A DNA stretch of 28,131 nt from a virus. The notes beneath the pieces were generated by a model. It searched no databases, was not told the origin of the DNA, and saw only the letters and a program-made list of their open reading frames with translations. The stretch spans positions 1 through 28,131 of the IMG/VR virus record IMGVR_UViG_3300026142_000016; one strand, 5' to 3'. A program made the position numbers and the translations under genes. Positions within the stretch are counted from its first letter, which is position 1; each line of letters opens with the position of its first letter. Below, piece after piece: positions 1-9,087 of this stretch.

Positions 1-290
1 GTGATGACGATTCCAACCCCGATGTAGATGTATTTCGCGTGTTTCTTCTGCTCGGCACGATTCTCTTCTGCCTGCCGCTGGTTCTCTTCGTGCTGCTGAT
101 CCCGCCTTGCTTCGGCTTTTTCTAGCTCATGGCGAACGTCCAAGGCGTCCTGCTTTGCGTTGTTGGCCTTATGGGTAGCTAGGTCATAGGCATATTGGCG
201 CATTTTGTCTTCGAGAGTAGGAGGCCCAATCACAATACGTTCAATGTTTAGCAAGGCAGTCTCCACGCGCGTTACTCGCTCTTCCAACAC
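1..290 (-). CDS. XhlA-like coiled-coil/membrane lysis accessory protein (partial)
   Basis: About 96 residues are visible before the gene runs off the left edge of the window. The first ~75 residues are charged and heptad-like (a segment reading EERVTRVETALLNIER, then a long Lys/Glu/Gln-rich helix). The last visible residues (YIYIGVGIVI) start a hydrophobic membrane helix. A coiled coil followed by a C-terminal membrane segment directly after an endolysin is the layout of PBSX XhlA-type lysis proteins, which act at the inner membrane with a holin. The frame opens after a TAG at about 312. The start is probably GTG at 290 or TTG at 287, both just after a GAGGGGG ribosome-binding stretch. The assignment is by architecture and position only; a spanin or another membrane protein is possible. 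Confidence 0.6.
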   Translation of the reverse strand, partial: MLEERVTRVETALLNIERIVIGPPTLEDKMRQYAYDLATHKANNAKQDALDVRHELEKAEARRDQQHEENQRQAEENRAEQKKHAKYIYIGVGIVI

Positions 291-323
291 TCCACCCCCT
301 CGGTTCCCACCTCTCTAAACTGC

Positions 324-776
324 TCAAACATTGCTCACGCTCCCCTCTGGGGGTGTCAAAAATAGTTTTCTCTCTGCCTCGCGCCGTCTCTGCAGACCTG
401 GATTGACTTTCCCGTTTACTTTGTTCCATATCAAAATTGCCGCAGAAGCCGCTAGATATTGGTTCTCATTCAGGCTCCGCAGAACTGTCGAGCATGCAAA
501 GTTCCCACGCCCGATGTTGTAGACCAGAGACACAAGCGCATCGAACTGGTTCTGTGTCAGTGGAACTTGCACCAGATCATTGATTGCGGCCTCTGCCGTC
601 TTCAGGTCGTCAGCTAAGAACTGCTCGGCCTGAGTGATGTTGCAGGTATCGCCCATGTGCACGCCTGAGGTGTGACCGACTCCAATCGTCGGAATGCCGT
701 TTTGGTCCTTGTACGCAGAGGGGGAGAAGCCTTCAAACTCTTCAATGAGCTTGCGGCCAATCGGGGAGGTCGTCAC
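324..776 (-). CDS. Endolysin, GH24 lysozyme (T4/P22 type)
   Basis: This 150-residue protein should hydrolyse the MurNAc-GlcNAc bonds of peptidoglycan to release phage. It shows the GH24 signature EGFSPSAYKDQNGIPTIGVGH near the N-terminus. The catalytic triad is readable as E15, D24 and T30, with the same 9- and 6-residue spacing as Glu11/Asp20/Thr26 of T4 lysozyme. The length fits the family (about 145-165). There is no N-terminal signal or anchor, so it should need a holin to reach the cell wall. The start is GTG, overlapping the stop of the upstream gene in a GTGA junction, which suggests translational coupling to the depolymerase gene. The XhlA-like gene follows 33 bp later. Confidence 0.93.
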   Translation of the reverse strand: MTTSPIGRKLIEEFEGFSPSAYKDQNGIPTIGVGHTSGVHMGDTCNITQAEQFLADDLKTAEAAINDLVQVPLTQNQFDALVSLVYNIGRGNFACSTVLRSLNENQYLAASAAILIWNKVNGKVNPGLQRRREAERKLFLTPPEGSVSNV

Positions 777-3700
777 TGGATTGTGAACCCTCCTGTAATC
801 GTCATGCCGCCCGTCATGCTAGGTAGGCTCGCAGGGGTCGTGATGGTGTACGCCGCAGAGCCAACCGAAGAATCCAGGAAGCCAGATTCCGATGCGATTG
901 CCTTTAGCGTGAGCGAGGATGCGACAGATACAGCCGTGGAATAAGTCGAGCCGTGAGTGCAAGTACCTGCGCCGTTTGCAGTAGGGGTTGACCCGTCTGT
1001 GGTGTAGCAGAGCGTTGCCCCTGCGGTGGTGGAGGATAGGACAACGCTCTGAGTGCCGGTATACGTACCCGCCACAGGCAAGAAGGTGGGCGTTGCCGCA
1101 GTCGGGGTGCCTCCGGGCGAGATCACCACATTGCCCGTACCGGTTGCGGCGAAGGTCAGCGTTCCAGCGTTATCCGTAGTCGCAGAGGCCGGAGCGCCTG
1201 TGGCCGAGATGCTGTAGGTCGTGTTCGGGGTGAGGTCTGCAACGTAGTGGGTGGTCGCCCCGGAAGCCGGGTAAGTCACACCGGTAAACGTTGCCAGCGA
1301 GCGCATGAAGCAGCCCATCACGGTTTCGCCTGCAGTGAAAGCACAGTCGTATCCTTGGCCTGCCGTCGATTGCACCAGGGTCGGAGTGCCGGGAGTAAAG
1401 CCACTCGCTCCCCACTCCAGATCGTTCAGGAATTGTGCCGAGGTTGTGTTCGATGGTGGCGAGACTTTGAGAGAGGTATAAGGCTCCCAATCGTTCGGTT
1501 GGAAGTTGTCCAGATCGCCAGAGAAAGTTCCGCTCGATGCCCCGCTGATGACGGTGACGTTCCCGCCAGAGTTCATTGGGTTTGTCGCCGCGACAACGGC
1601 TCCGTTCCAATAGCAGCGGATGTTGGCCGAGCCGAGAGCTACGCCGGTTACTAGCCCCGTGCCGTTGACGGTCGCAACGCTCGGGGTGTCTGAGGTCCAC
1701 GCGGCACTCGCGCTCACATCTGCCGTCGATCCATCGGCGTAATGTAGCGTGCAAGTCTGCTGCATTGATGTTCCATTTTGCAGAAGCGCAAACGTGCCAG
1801 TCTGGAAGATGTATTGAGGGAGTTTGACGTTGGTTAGTGTTCCGCTCGCAGGCAGGAGAGTGGTGTAAGCCGCTTTCTGCGCTCCAGAGCGAGTCAGCCA
1901 CACAGCCTGGTTGCCGGTGATCGTCGGGGCTCCAGGGGTGTTGATCTGCACTGACTTTGGGTTGGAGGTCGTAGTCGTCGCGCGGTCGTAGGTGAGGATG
2001 TGATTCGAGCCACGCAGATAGAGGAAGTCCCGCGAGGAACCGAGGATGTCCAAATACCCGACGTACTCGTTGAATCCGCCCTTGGTGTTGATCTGTGCTG
2101 CTGCGTAGGTGGGCAACTCGGAATGAAGCAGCGGAGAGAAGTCCTGCTGTAGCCCGTGCCACCAGTCGCCACCTGAAGCGTAAGACCAGTAGTAAACGCA
2201 GGCAGGAGTGCCGCAAGAGCCTCCCGTGTTCGTGATGGAGGGCATGTTGGCTTGCGTGGCCGAACTCATCAGCGCGTTGTAGTCGTCGAACTCTGTACGG
2301 CCTTTGGTGATGTACTCATTGCCTGAGTAGACCTGGAATCTTCCACAGGTTGGGTGCTCGTGGTCGATTAGGGCGATGGCGCACCCAAAGTCTACGTAGG
2401 AGTTTGCATTCCCGCCTGTCCAGCCATTCCTCAGAATGAGGTGCTGGTTGTAGCTGCCGTTATAAAGATCCGTTGGAAGGGAAGGTCTCGGGTCTGCAGG
2501 TGGAGAGGTAACGGGATTGCCTGAAGGCAGGGCGAGGAAGAGATTGAACGCGACGCCTCCGGCAACGTCGTTCGAGAGTTCCGCCACAAGTCCGCAGTTG
2601 TCGGAGCAGCCCATCGCCGTTCCGTCAGGTCCGCCGAAAGCCGTATTGAGAATCGGCCACTCCAGTAGTGCGTTGCGGTCGGTGCGGCCCGTGTAGGTGT
2701 CAAACGTCAGGGTTGCCGCAGAGGTGCCAAACCAGCCAGGGAAGCGGTAGTACTGATTCGTGTCGCCAGAGTTGATGAATGCAAAGGCTGGAGAAGTCCC
2801 TGCGAGATTGCCGTTCTTCGGCGCCATGCCAGAGAGGAATTCAAGGTCAGCAACTCCATGCAAGTCCCACCAACTCGACGTTGCAAGGGACATCTGCGGC
2901 CCATAAGTCAGCGGATCGGTATACCCCGCAGTCCAGACCATATTCAGCGCGTCTCGGAGAGAATGAAGTTCCGCACCGTAGCCTGAACCTTCACTCGACT
3001 CTCCACCTCGGCCATCGCCAAAGCACGGAACCTGCCCTGGCCCTATCTCCGCGTCCCCCTGCCAGTTCGCGCACATCGGCTGCGTTGGGAGGTTGGCATA
3101 CTTCGCATTGAGGGCTTGCCACGAGACGTTCGGGTCTTCGAGGTGGACGTAATCGCCATAGAGATAGACCGAAGTGAAGTAGTTGAAGAAAGCGTGGCGA
3201 GAGCCGGCAGTCCAGTCTGGGCAGACGGTTGAACGCGAGGCCGAGCAGGTATTCGAAGGTGGAGGGTCGTCGGTGTTGTTATCGTCGAACGTTAGGGACA
3301 GTCCAGCCAATAGCGTGTTGCGCGCAAGAGCGTAGTTATTGCCCATCGTTCTGACGCGGCTCACAGCTCCTCCGAGAGCTGCGAGAGAGTTGTAGGTTGA
3401 CGTATCGTTTGTATTGCCGTTCGGCGGCAGCCAAGCCACTGCGCCAAACGTTCCGGTCACCGTATACCGGAGGGCGTTGTAGACATAGTTTCTGGCTACG
3501 GTGAGGTCTGCCGGGGATGTAATGGCTCCAGATCCGATCAGCCAATCTGTATCGACGGCATAGTAAACGTCATCCCCGCGCCATTCATCCTCACCCGGAG
3601 CCTGTGCCCCTGAGTTGAACTGGTTCATAAACCACACCCAGCCGTCATGGCCGTAGCAGTTCCAGTTGTAGGTTGGATCGGAAGGGTCTACCAGGGCCAT

Positions 3701-4273
3701 CAGGGCGTAGTAGAAGACGTGGCGCTGCATGAACCCATCTCCACTGCCGCTGGGGGTGTGGGTGCCTCCGCACGCCCCGCCAGTGCCCCAGCCAAAGAGA
3801 GCGTTATCGGTGTTGAACCACGAGATAGCCTGATTCTTGAGAGCTGTAGCTTGCGGGCTGCCCGCTGCAAACTTGGCCTGCAGCGCTGTCAGATCGGAGG
3901 CGCGGATGTAGAGTCTTGGGTGAGTTGTGGCAGGGGTCGGTGAGCCGGTGATCGTGATGGTCGATGTGCCCGCGACGGCTCCGTTCGCGTTCGACGTTGC
4001 CGTGAGGTGGTATGTGCCTGCGGTAGTCGTATAGAGAGCGGCGGTGCACGGCTCGTTGACCACGCAGGGGTTCGTGCCGACGATGGCGCCGCCATCAGGG
4101 GCAGTCCAGGTGACCGTCTTATCATTGACGCCATTCACGATCGCAGTGACGGTCTGATAGGACCCGCGAGGCGCTGTCACCGTGGATGGATACACGTAGA
4201 TCGACTGCCCATAGAGCCAGCCATTGCAGGCGTAGAGGGCGAAGAGCGCGGCGAGTTTGAGGAGGGCTTTCAC
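773..4273 (-). CDS. Secreted heparinase II/III-like polysaccharide depolymerase with Ig and chitobiase-C-like domains
   Basis: A 1166-residue protein. Residues 1-22 form a Sec signal peptide (short basic start, leucine/alanine core, predicted cut G22|Q23). An Ig-like segment lies at about 23-112. From residue 118, HPRLYIRASDLTAL starts a region typical of heparinase II/III and alginate-lyase-like proteins. An all-beta region with HEHPTCGRFQVYSGNEYI near 640 and NHILTYDRA near 760 fits the beta-sandwich half of that fold. A Big2-like Ig domain (WTSDTPSVATVN) lies near 860 and a chitobiase/hexosaminidase C-terminal-like domain (CYTTDGSTPT) near 1090. It probably degrades or binds host surface polysaccharide as a tail-associated or released depolymerase. 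The start is GTG, in a GTGA overlap with the 43-residue gene upstream. I cannot confirm catalytic residues. A signal peptide on a phage depolymerase is unusual. Confidence 0.7.
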   Translation of the reverse strand: MKALLKLAALFALYACNGWLYGQSIYVYPSTVTAPRGSYQTVTAIVNGVNDKTVTWTAPDGGAIVGTNPCVVNEPCTAALYTTTAGTYHLTATSNANGAVAGTSTITITGSPTPATTHPRLYIRASDLTALQAKFAAGSPQATALKNQAISWFNTDNALFGWGTGGACGGTHTPSGSGDGFMQRHVFYYALMALVDPSDPTYNWNCYGHDGWVWFMNQFNSGAQAPGEDEWRGDDVYYAVDTDWLIGSGAITSPADLTVARNYVYNALRYTVTGTFGAVAWLPPNGNTNDTSTYNSLAALGGAVSRVRTMGNNYALARNTLLAGLSLTFDDNNTDDPPPSNTCSASRSTVCPDWTAGSRHAFFNYFTSVYLYGDYVHLEDPNVSWQALNAKYANLPTQPMCANWQGDAEIGPGQVPCFGDGRGGESSEGSGYGAELHSLRDALNMVWTAGYTDPLTYGPQMSLATSSWWDLHGVADLEFLSGMAPKNGNLAGTSPAFAFINSGDTNQYYRFPGWFGTSAATLTFDTYTGRTDRNALLEWPILNTAFGGPDGTAMGCSDNCGLVAELSNDVAGGVAFNLFLALPSGNPVTSPPADPRPSLPTDLYNGSYNQHLILRNGWTGGNANSYVDFGCAIALIDHEHPTCGRFQVYSGNEYITKGRTEFDDYNALMSSATQANMPSITNTGGSCGTPACVYYWSYASGGDWWHGLQQDFSPLLHSELPTYAAAQINTKGGFNEYVGYLDILGSSRDFLYLRGSNHILTYDRATTTTSNPKSVQINTPGAPTITGNQAVWLTRSGAQKAAYTTLLPASGTLTNVKLPQYIFQTGTFALLQNGTSMQQTCTLHYADGSTADVSASAAWTSDTPSVATVNGTGLVTGVALGSANIRCYWNGAVVAATNPMNSGGNVTVISGASSGTFSGDLDNFQPNDWEPYTSLKVSPPSNTTSAQFLNDLEWGASGFTPGTPTLVQSTAGQGYDCAFTAGETVMGCFMRSLATFTGVTYPASGATTHYVADLTPNTTYSISATGAPASATTDNAGTLTFAATGTGNVVISPGGTPTAATPTFLPVAGTYTGTQSVVLSSTTAGATLCYTTDGSTPTANGAGTCTHGSTYSTAVSVASSLTLKAIASESGFLDSSVGSAAYTITTPASLPSMTGGMTITGGFTIQ

Positions 4274-4401
4274 AGTGCTGCCGCCTTGTACTTGAACTTC
4301 GGGTGAGACCGGATGTAGGCGTGGGCCTCACGCTGAGTCATGTAAGGCGAGAACATCAGGCCGTTGTTGATGAGCAGGATTTGGTAGTCGGTGAGTTTCA
4401 T
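4270..4401 (-). CDS. Small phage protein, 43 residues, unknown function
   Basis: A short ORF (MKLTDYQILLINNGLMFSPY...) between two secreted-protein genes. It is supported by coupling at both ends: its ATG overlaps the upstream stop as ATGA (4398-4401) and its TGA overlaps the depolymerase GTG start (4270-4273). The product is basic at the C-terminus (RSHPKFKYKAAAL), has no signal peptide and no convincing membrane helix. It is the only gene of the fibre cluster without a signal peptide. I recognise no family; the double overlap is the main evidence that it is real. Confidence 0.68.
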   Translation of the reverse strand: MKLTDYQILLINNGLMFSPYMTQREAHAYIRSHPKFKYKAAAL

Positions 4402-4730
4402 TTCGTCACCACCGTGCAGACCACGCCGGTAATCGTCTTGGTGCCGTCAGGATTCGCAATGACCGTAGAATCGGGTGCGAGGGCGCAGGTAAACTTCCCT
4501 GTAAGACCAGAGAGGGAGACTGACCCTGTGGCAGCCGCAGTCGTGCCGGTCACTGGAGCCTGATAGGCCGGAAAGGTAAACGAGCACGTTCCGCCGTTCC
4601 TCGGAATCTTGCAGGCCGCTGACTGACTTTGGATCGCAGCCGTACCTGTTACCGGGGCAGGAGGCACGGAGGCAGTCTGGGCAAACCATGGAGGGCAGAA
4701 CAGGAGCAATAGAAGGAGTAGCCTTTTCAT
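4398..4730 (-). CDS. Small secreted fibre-cluster protein, 110 residues
   Basis: It begins MKRLLLLLLLFCPPWF with a predicted signal-peptidase cut at A17|Q18. The mature part is Thr/Ala/Pro-rich with four cysteines and short beta-like repeats, such as PVTGTAAIQ and PVTGTTAAATG, around residues 26-70. The start ATG lies 6 bp after the stop of the 1047-residue fibre gene, with an AGAG-type ribosome-binding stretch over that stop. The stop overlaps the next gene (ATGA). The composition suggests an exported or virion-surface beta protein, perhaps a fibre cap or chaperone. No family is recognised. Confidence 0.68.
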   Translation of the reverse strand: MKRLLLLLLLFCPPWFAQTASVPPAPVTGTAAIQSQSAACKIPRNGGTCSFTFPAYQAPVTGTTAAATGSVSLSGLTGKFTCALAPDSTVIANPDGTKTITGVVCTVVTK

Positions 4731-4736
4731 TGGTCT

Positions 4737-7700
4737 CTATAGCCTGGCGATGCAGATGTAATTCACCTGGTCAGTTCCGGTGCCGTGGATTGTGAGGACT
4801 CCGGCAGTGGCAGACACCTGAACGGCGGCTACTGCGGTCACGTCAGACGCGGTGCATACTGGGGAGTGGGCATAGGTGGTAATGAAGGTGTAAGTGGCCA
4901 CGCCGCCAGAGAGAGTCAGGGTGCCCGCAAGATCGGAATTGGCGGTGGTCGTGGTGATGTGGTTAGGGAAAAGGTTGAAGGAGTCCAACTCTAATGCACT
5001 GAGAACGGCGGTATTATCGTTGGCGGTCCCGTTACCGAAATGGATAGTACCTGCCGAGTCCCGCCACATGCAGGTGTCCGCAGACGAAGGTGTCGGCGAA
5101 GGGTTGGCGATGTTGGTGACATTGGCCCAGCAGTATCCTCGGTTCGCGGCGGCGATTTCTCCTATTCCATCGTTGATCCAGAGGAAATTGGTGCCGCTGC
5201 CCAGGTCGCCGCCGTTGTTGAATATGAAATTTCCACCGGAGTTCGCAGTCGATGGAACAACGAAGTTCTGGGTTCCGGGCGTCAGTCCCCAGCCATACCG
5301 ATGCGCCGCTCCTCCGTCAAACATCGTTAGGTCAAAGTTGCCGTAGTTCGTCCCGAAGTTGATAGTGTGGTTCAGGCCTCCGCTGCCGCCGATGGTCACG
5401 TCTCCGTTTGCGACGAGGGAGCCGACTTGTAGACCCCGGTCCGCCGTCACGACAAAGGCGCTGCGGGCATTACCCTGACTGGTCACACACAGGTCGCTCG
5501 ATACCCCGGTGAACGGATTCAGGTTGCACGGGGTGAGGAAAGTTGGGGTAAGTCCTCCACCGGCAGGAAAATCAAACTCCACGCCCGCATGGTTACTAGC
5601 TCCATCTCCCGTCCCGGATACCAAGCCGGTGTGGGCGCTAAGAATCCCGGTGCTCCAAAACGAATTGCCGAAGATGTCGTGATCGAAGTGGAATCCGTCG
5701 GTCGCAATCGAGAAGATGCCCCAGCTCGGGTCGCGCCAGATGTTGTAGGAAGTCTGCCCCGGCTGGTGCGCGCTGAAGTAGAAGCCATTGGTCAGGGGCG
5801 TATAACTCGCCTGCAACGTGCTGTCGAATACACCCACCTGCTGCAGGAACCATGGCTCAGAGAGCGGCCCACCAAACGGCGTGTACGAAGAAGTCGGCTC
5901 GGCATTCTGGCCTATGATCGCAGTCGCCAGGCCGTTCGCCCCGTGCCCTGCAATAGCCGAACGGAATCCCAGCAGTTGCGCATTGGAGACAGAGGGCTGG
6001 TCCAGCAGCGCCGTCAAATCCAGCCCAATGATGTTCTGCGATTCATAGTGCGGAGACTGTAGGGCATCGCCAACCGAGAAGTACGAGTTAGGCGAAAGCG
6101 TGGGCAGCGATTCGCCTGGAGTCCACGCCGAGCCTAATGGGTTGGTTGTATCAACCTTCAAAATGCGAGCAGTGGCATAGAGGTGAATGCCCGAGCTGGC
6201 CCCACCATCAAATGTCTCCCAGGCATATCCAGGGCTCGGCCACTCCAATGCTTTGTCCGCCCCATAGTTTTCGAATGTAGCCAGCACGTGCGAGCCATCA
6301 ATGGAGATTGCCGGCAGTGCAATAGGGGCAAGTTGCGCATCCATCGACAGCGCCATGCAGTCGCCCTTCGCAATCAGGATCGACGTGTTCGGCATAGACA
6401 GGGGAATGGTGATGGTCTGGGTGGGAGAAGTGCCGCTCACCGTCGAGATAATGTTCTGCTCGGTGAAATTCGACCCGATGACGCAGGCATGGTCTCCAGC
6501 CGCAAACGTACCCGCACCAGCTCCAAGGGTAAACGTCTGCGACACGGGAGCATCCCACGAGGTATTCGGCGTCAGGTTCGCGCTGATAGCCGTGCCCCAA
6601 GCCGTAGCCGCCGGTGGCGCAAAGTCGGTAGAGATCGATGATACCCAACTCACACCGGCCCCGCCGGGGGTCATTCCAGTTGCATGGCCGGACCCTCGCA
6701 CCACCGAGAGATCGACCATCCATCCACCGCTAACCGGGGCGCAGGACTGATTCTCCAGAGCGCTGCAGCCTCCGTCGCTGGTGAACGTCGGCGCGGTGTT
6801 GGTGCCGCCCGTAATCGTCCCAGTCCAGGTGTTGATGACCTCCCCTATACGCCAGAAATTCTTGCAGCCTTCGTCGCTTGGATAAGCCACGCCCGTCTGG
6901 CAGTTGTGGTCGGACTGCTGCCCTTGGAAGTCTCCAATCCCAAACCCGGAGGTATTGCTTGACCAAAGTTGCTTGATACCGGAGGTGACGAAGGCTCCAT
7001 TATTCGAATCGGCAAAGAGCTGCGAGCTGCGGCTCTCAAACCCTCCATATCCAGAGTTCCCGCCGTAGACATTATGGGTAAGGACGAACGCCGCCAGATT
7101 AGAAGTTGCGCCGGGTAGCCCGTGCATGGACCCGTCATCAGCACTATCTACGGCGAAGCACCCCCATTTAGTGAATGTTGGTCCCGTCAGGATGCAGTTC
7201 GGAGCCGCCACTGTCATTTGGAATGGGTTCTGCACTCCGCTGATACTGCTGGCCTCAAAGAAGTGCGAACTTATCGTGCTCGCCACAGAGGAAGTAGCCA
7301 GAGGGACAAAGTTTAGGGTCTGACCCGAGAGAGCCCCGCTCCCCAAGCAATTGAAACTTGCGCCATTAGCCGAATACTTCAGGCAATGCGACACAGAATC
7401 GGCATAGAGAATGTCGTGCCCTGCTGCCGCTGTGGCTGCGGTACCTTCTAAGGCATTGAGCGTCCCACCCTGCCCAGTACCGGTGTTGACCGAGAGCGGA
7501 TGGGTGATAGTCGTAGTCGTGCCGTCATCGCAAACAGGAAGAGAGGAGGTTGAGGTCGTTCCCGATGCGGCTTTGGGTGCGCAGCCTGCAGTTTGCCCGG
7601 AAAGTGTTCCCGATCCCGCAGGTACGCAGGAATTCGACTGCGGCGAATAGACGTATCCCGGCGTCGTGCAGCTTGGAGCACTCTGTAAGAGATTGCCAAT

Positions 7701-7880
7701 GTCGGAAGAGGTGCCCGGACGCGAAGTTGTGGAGCTGGTGCCATAAACAACCGCATTTGTCGGCAAAGTGGCCCCTGATCCCGCGGTTGTGCCTACTTGA
7801 ACGCCTTTCCCAAGCTGAACTTGGGCGAGGGCAAGCGCAGAACCTCCCAGCAACGCGATAATGGCGAGCAGTCTTTTCAT
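4737..7880 (-). CDS. Large tail-fibre/receptor-binding protein with signal peptide
   Basis: A 1047-residue protein. I chose the ATG at 7880 because AAGAGGAA sits at ideal distance before it, just after the upstream stop (7891-7893). A longer in-frame reading from 7916 would overlap the upstream gene. Residues 1-19 are a signal peptide (MKRLLAIIALLGGSALALA|QVQ). The rest is low in charge, rich in Gly/Ser/Thr and Asn, and looks like a trimeric beta-structured fibre, with LSGQT repeats near the N-terminal third. The C-terminal ~65 residues (DLAGTLTLSGG ... HSPVCTASD ... GTDQVNYICIARL) resemble a terminal domain seen on other phage fibre-like proteins. It probably recognises host surface glycans. 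No intramolecular chaperone motif was recognised. Confidence 0.75.
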   Translation of the reverse strand: MKRLLAIIALLGGSALALAQVQLGKGVQVGTTAGSGATLPTNAVVYGTSSTTSRPGTSSDIGNLLQSAPSCTTPGYVYSPQSNSCVPAGSGTLSGQTAGCAPKAASGTTSTSSLPVCDDGTTTTITHPLSVNTGTGQGGTLNALEGTAATAAAGHDILYADSVSHCLKYSANGASFNCLGSGALSGQTLNFVPLATSSVASTISSHFFEASSISGVQNPFQMTVAAPNCILTGPTFTKWGCFAVDSADDGSMHGLPGATSNLAAFVLTHNVYGGNSGYGGFESRSSQLFADSNNGAFVTSGIKQLWSSNTSGFGIGDFQGQQSDHNCQTGVAYPSDEGCKNFWRIGEVINTWTGTITGGTNTAPTFTSDGGCSALENQSCAPVSGGWMVDLSVVRGSGHATGMTPGGAGVSWVSSISTDFAPPAATAWGTAISANLTPNTSWDAPVSQTFTLGAGAGTFAAGDHACVIGSNFTEQNIISTVSGTSPTQTITIPLSMPNTSILIAKGDCMALSMDAQLAPIALPAISIDGSHVLATFENYGADKALEWPSPGYAWETFDGGASSGIHLYATARILKVDTTNPLGSAWTPGESLPTLSPNSYFSVGDALQSPHYESQNIIGLDLTALLDQPSVSNAQLLGFRSAIAGHGANGLATAIIGQNAEPTSSYTPFGGPLSEPWFLQQVGVFDSTLQASYTPLTNGFYFSAHQPGQTSYNIWRDPSWGIFSIATDGFHFDHDIFGNSFWSTGILSAHTGLVSGTGDGASNHAGVEFDFPAGGGLTPTFLTPCNLNPFTGVSSDLCVTSQGNARSAFVVTADRGLQVGSLVANGDVTIGGSGGLNHTINFGTNYGNFDLTMFDGGAAHRYGWGLTPGTQNFVVPSTANSGGNFIFNNGGDLGSGTNFLWINDGIGEIAAANRGYCWANVTNIANPSPTPSSADTCMWRDSAGTIHFGNGTANDNTAVLSALELDSFNLFPNHITTTTANSDLAGTLTLSGGVATYTFITTYAHSPVCTASDVTAVAAVQVSATAGVLTIHGTGTDQVNYICIARL

Positions 7881-7890
7881 TGATTTCCTC

Positions 7891-9087
7891 TTAGTGGCCG
7901 AAGCAAACCCAGCCAACCGGCATGGAATTGGTGAAGTGAACGGAAGTCTGGGAAGTGTCGAGCGAGACTGTGATGTGCCCTATATCGAAGGCGGGGATCA
8001 GAGTAGCGACCATGTTCCAACCGCTTGTGGGGTTCTCCGATTGCACGTCCGCTGTGCAGCTAAACACTGCGTTCGGAAAGGTCAAAGGGAGAGCAGTAGA
8101 AGGCGAGCTGCAATGACTCGCCCCACATGCACTGACGGTAATGACGCCCCACTCGACAATGACTCCCCCTGGAAGAGAGGCCCAGCCATTCGTCGAGAGT
8201 CCTGAGCCTGCAGTCGGTAGAGCTATGCCGGTGTCCGTGGTGTTTCCAGAGGCGTCGAATACCGCAATATCTCCCGAGGTCGTCGTGCCAGTAGAGTGCT
8301 GGACCTTTAGCCCTGTGCCCTGGTTGTCTGTGATGGCCGTTCCGGAGGCTACTTGCACCGAGGTAGGGTTTATCGCTCCAGGAAGGGCTACATAAGCGGT
8401 CGTGGCTACTTTGGCGGAGTTGTCACTTGCAGGCTGAGTCGTCGCCGTGATCCCGTCAGGAATCGAGCTTGAGCCTGCGATATTGCTTCCCGCTGCGGGG
8501 TAGATAGCGAGCTGATTGATGGTCCCTGCAGCAATCGCCCCAGCCCCTAGGGAGGCCAAAGCCGTTGCGGGAGTCGTAGTATCGAACGTCCATGATGTCG
8601 GTGTTCCTAAGGCCCCAATCGTGACGTAATGCGCACCCAAAGTGCCGATGTTCAGCGTGTGGTTGGTGGTGTTGATGGTTATCGAGGAGTCGCAGGTAAG
8701 TCCACTTGCGGAAGGGTTTGCAATCTGCACCGCAGAGGCCGGGGAGCATGGGAATAAGTTCCCTGCGTTGACCTGATCCACCGACCAGATGGTCGATCCT
8801 GACTGGTCTTTCAGAACAAACTTGTAGGAATTGTTGCCAACCCAGATATTCGCCCCGCCTGCAGGGTCAAGGATGATAGGGTTGGTGTTCATACTGGTGC
8901 CGCTGGCATCCGTATAGGTCGCTAACGGGGTAGTTGTCCCAGCGACGAACGTCTGCAATGTGCAATGAGCGCATGGGGCGCCTGCACCATTCACAAAAGT
9001 CACATGCGGGTTCTGGACTGGGGAAACAGGCACCTGCGCCCCCAACGCGCAACACATCGCAGCCGCAATGAGCAGCAAACGTTTCAT
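7891..9087 (-). CDS. Tail-fibre protein with virion-binding-type N-terminus and signal peptide
   Basis: A 398-residue protein. Residues 1-17 are a signal peptide (MKRLLLIAAAMCCALGA|Q). They are followed by a region common at the N-terminus of podovirus fibres and spikes (VTFVNGAGAPC, TLQTFVAGTTTPLATYTDASG, then NIWVGNNSYKFVLKDQSG), which in other phages attaches the fibre to the virion. The middle is Ala/Ser/Thr-rich. The C-terminus (VIVEWGVITV ... LPLTFPNAVFSC ... PVGWVCFGH) resembles the gp53-like fibre-tip domain. The start is ATG with AAAGG upstream. It is first in the fibre cluster and next to the parS-like intergenic region, so its promoter may lie there. The signal peptide in front of a virion-attachment domain is the odd feature. 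Confidence 0.8.
   Translation of the reverse strand: MKRLLLIAAAMCCALGAQVPVSPVQNPHVTFVNGAGAPCAHCTLQTFVAGTTTPLATYTDASGTSMNTNPIILDPAGGANIWVGNNSYKFVLKDQSGSTIWSVDQVNAGNLFPCSPASAVQIANPSASGLTCDSSITINTTNHTLNIGTLGAHYVTIGALGTPTSWTFDTTTPATALASLGAGAIAAGTINQLAIYPAAGSNIAGSSSIPDGITATTQPASDNSAKVATTAYVALPGAINPTSVQVASGTAITDNQGTGLKVQHSTGTTTSGDIAVFDASGNTTDTGIALPTAGSGLSTNGWASLPGGVIVEWGVITVSACGASHCSSPSTALPLTFPNAVFSCTADVQSENPTSGWNMVATLIPAFDIGHITVSLDTSQTSVHFTNSMPVGWVCFGH

Noticed and set aside
1170-2216. Long minus-strand ORF (348 codons) overlapping the depolymerase gene in another frame
   Set aside because: Arg/His-rich shadow of the real 1166-residue frame; no domain, and no ribosome-binding site or place in the overlap chain.
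7881-7916. Upstream start for the 1047-residue fibre protein
   Set aside because: It would add 12 residues before the signal peptide and overlap the upstream gene; the ATG at 7880 has a strong ribosome-binding site.
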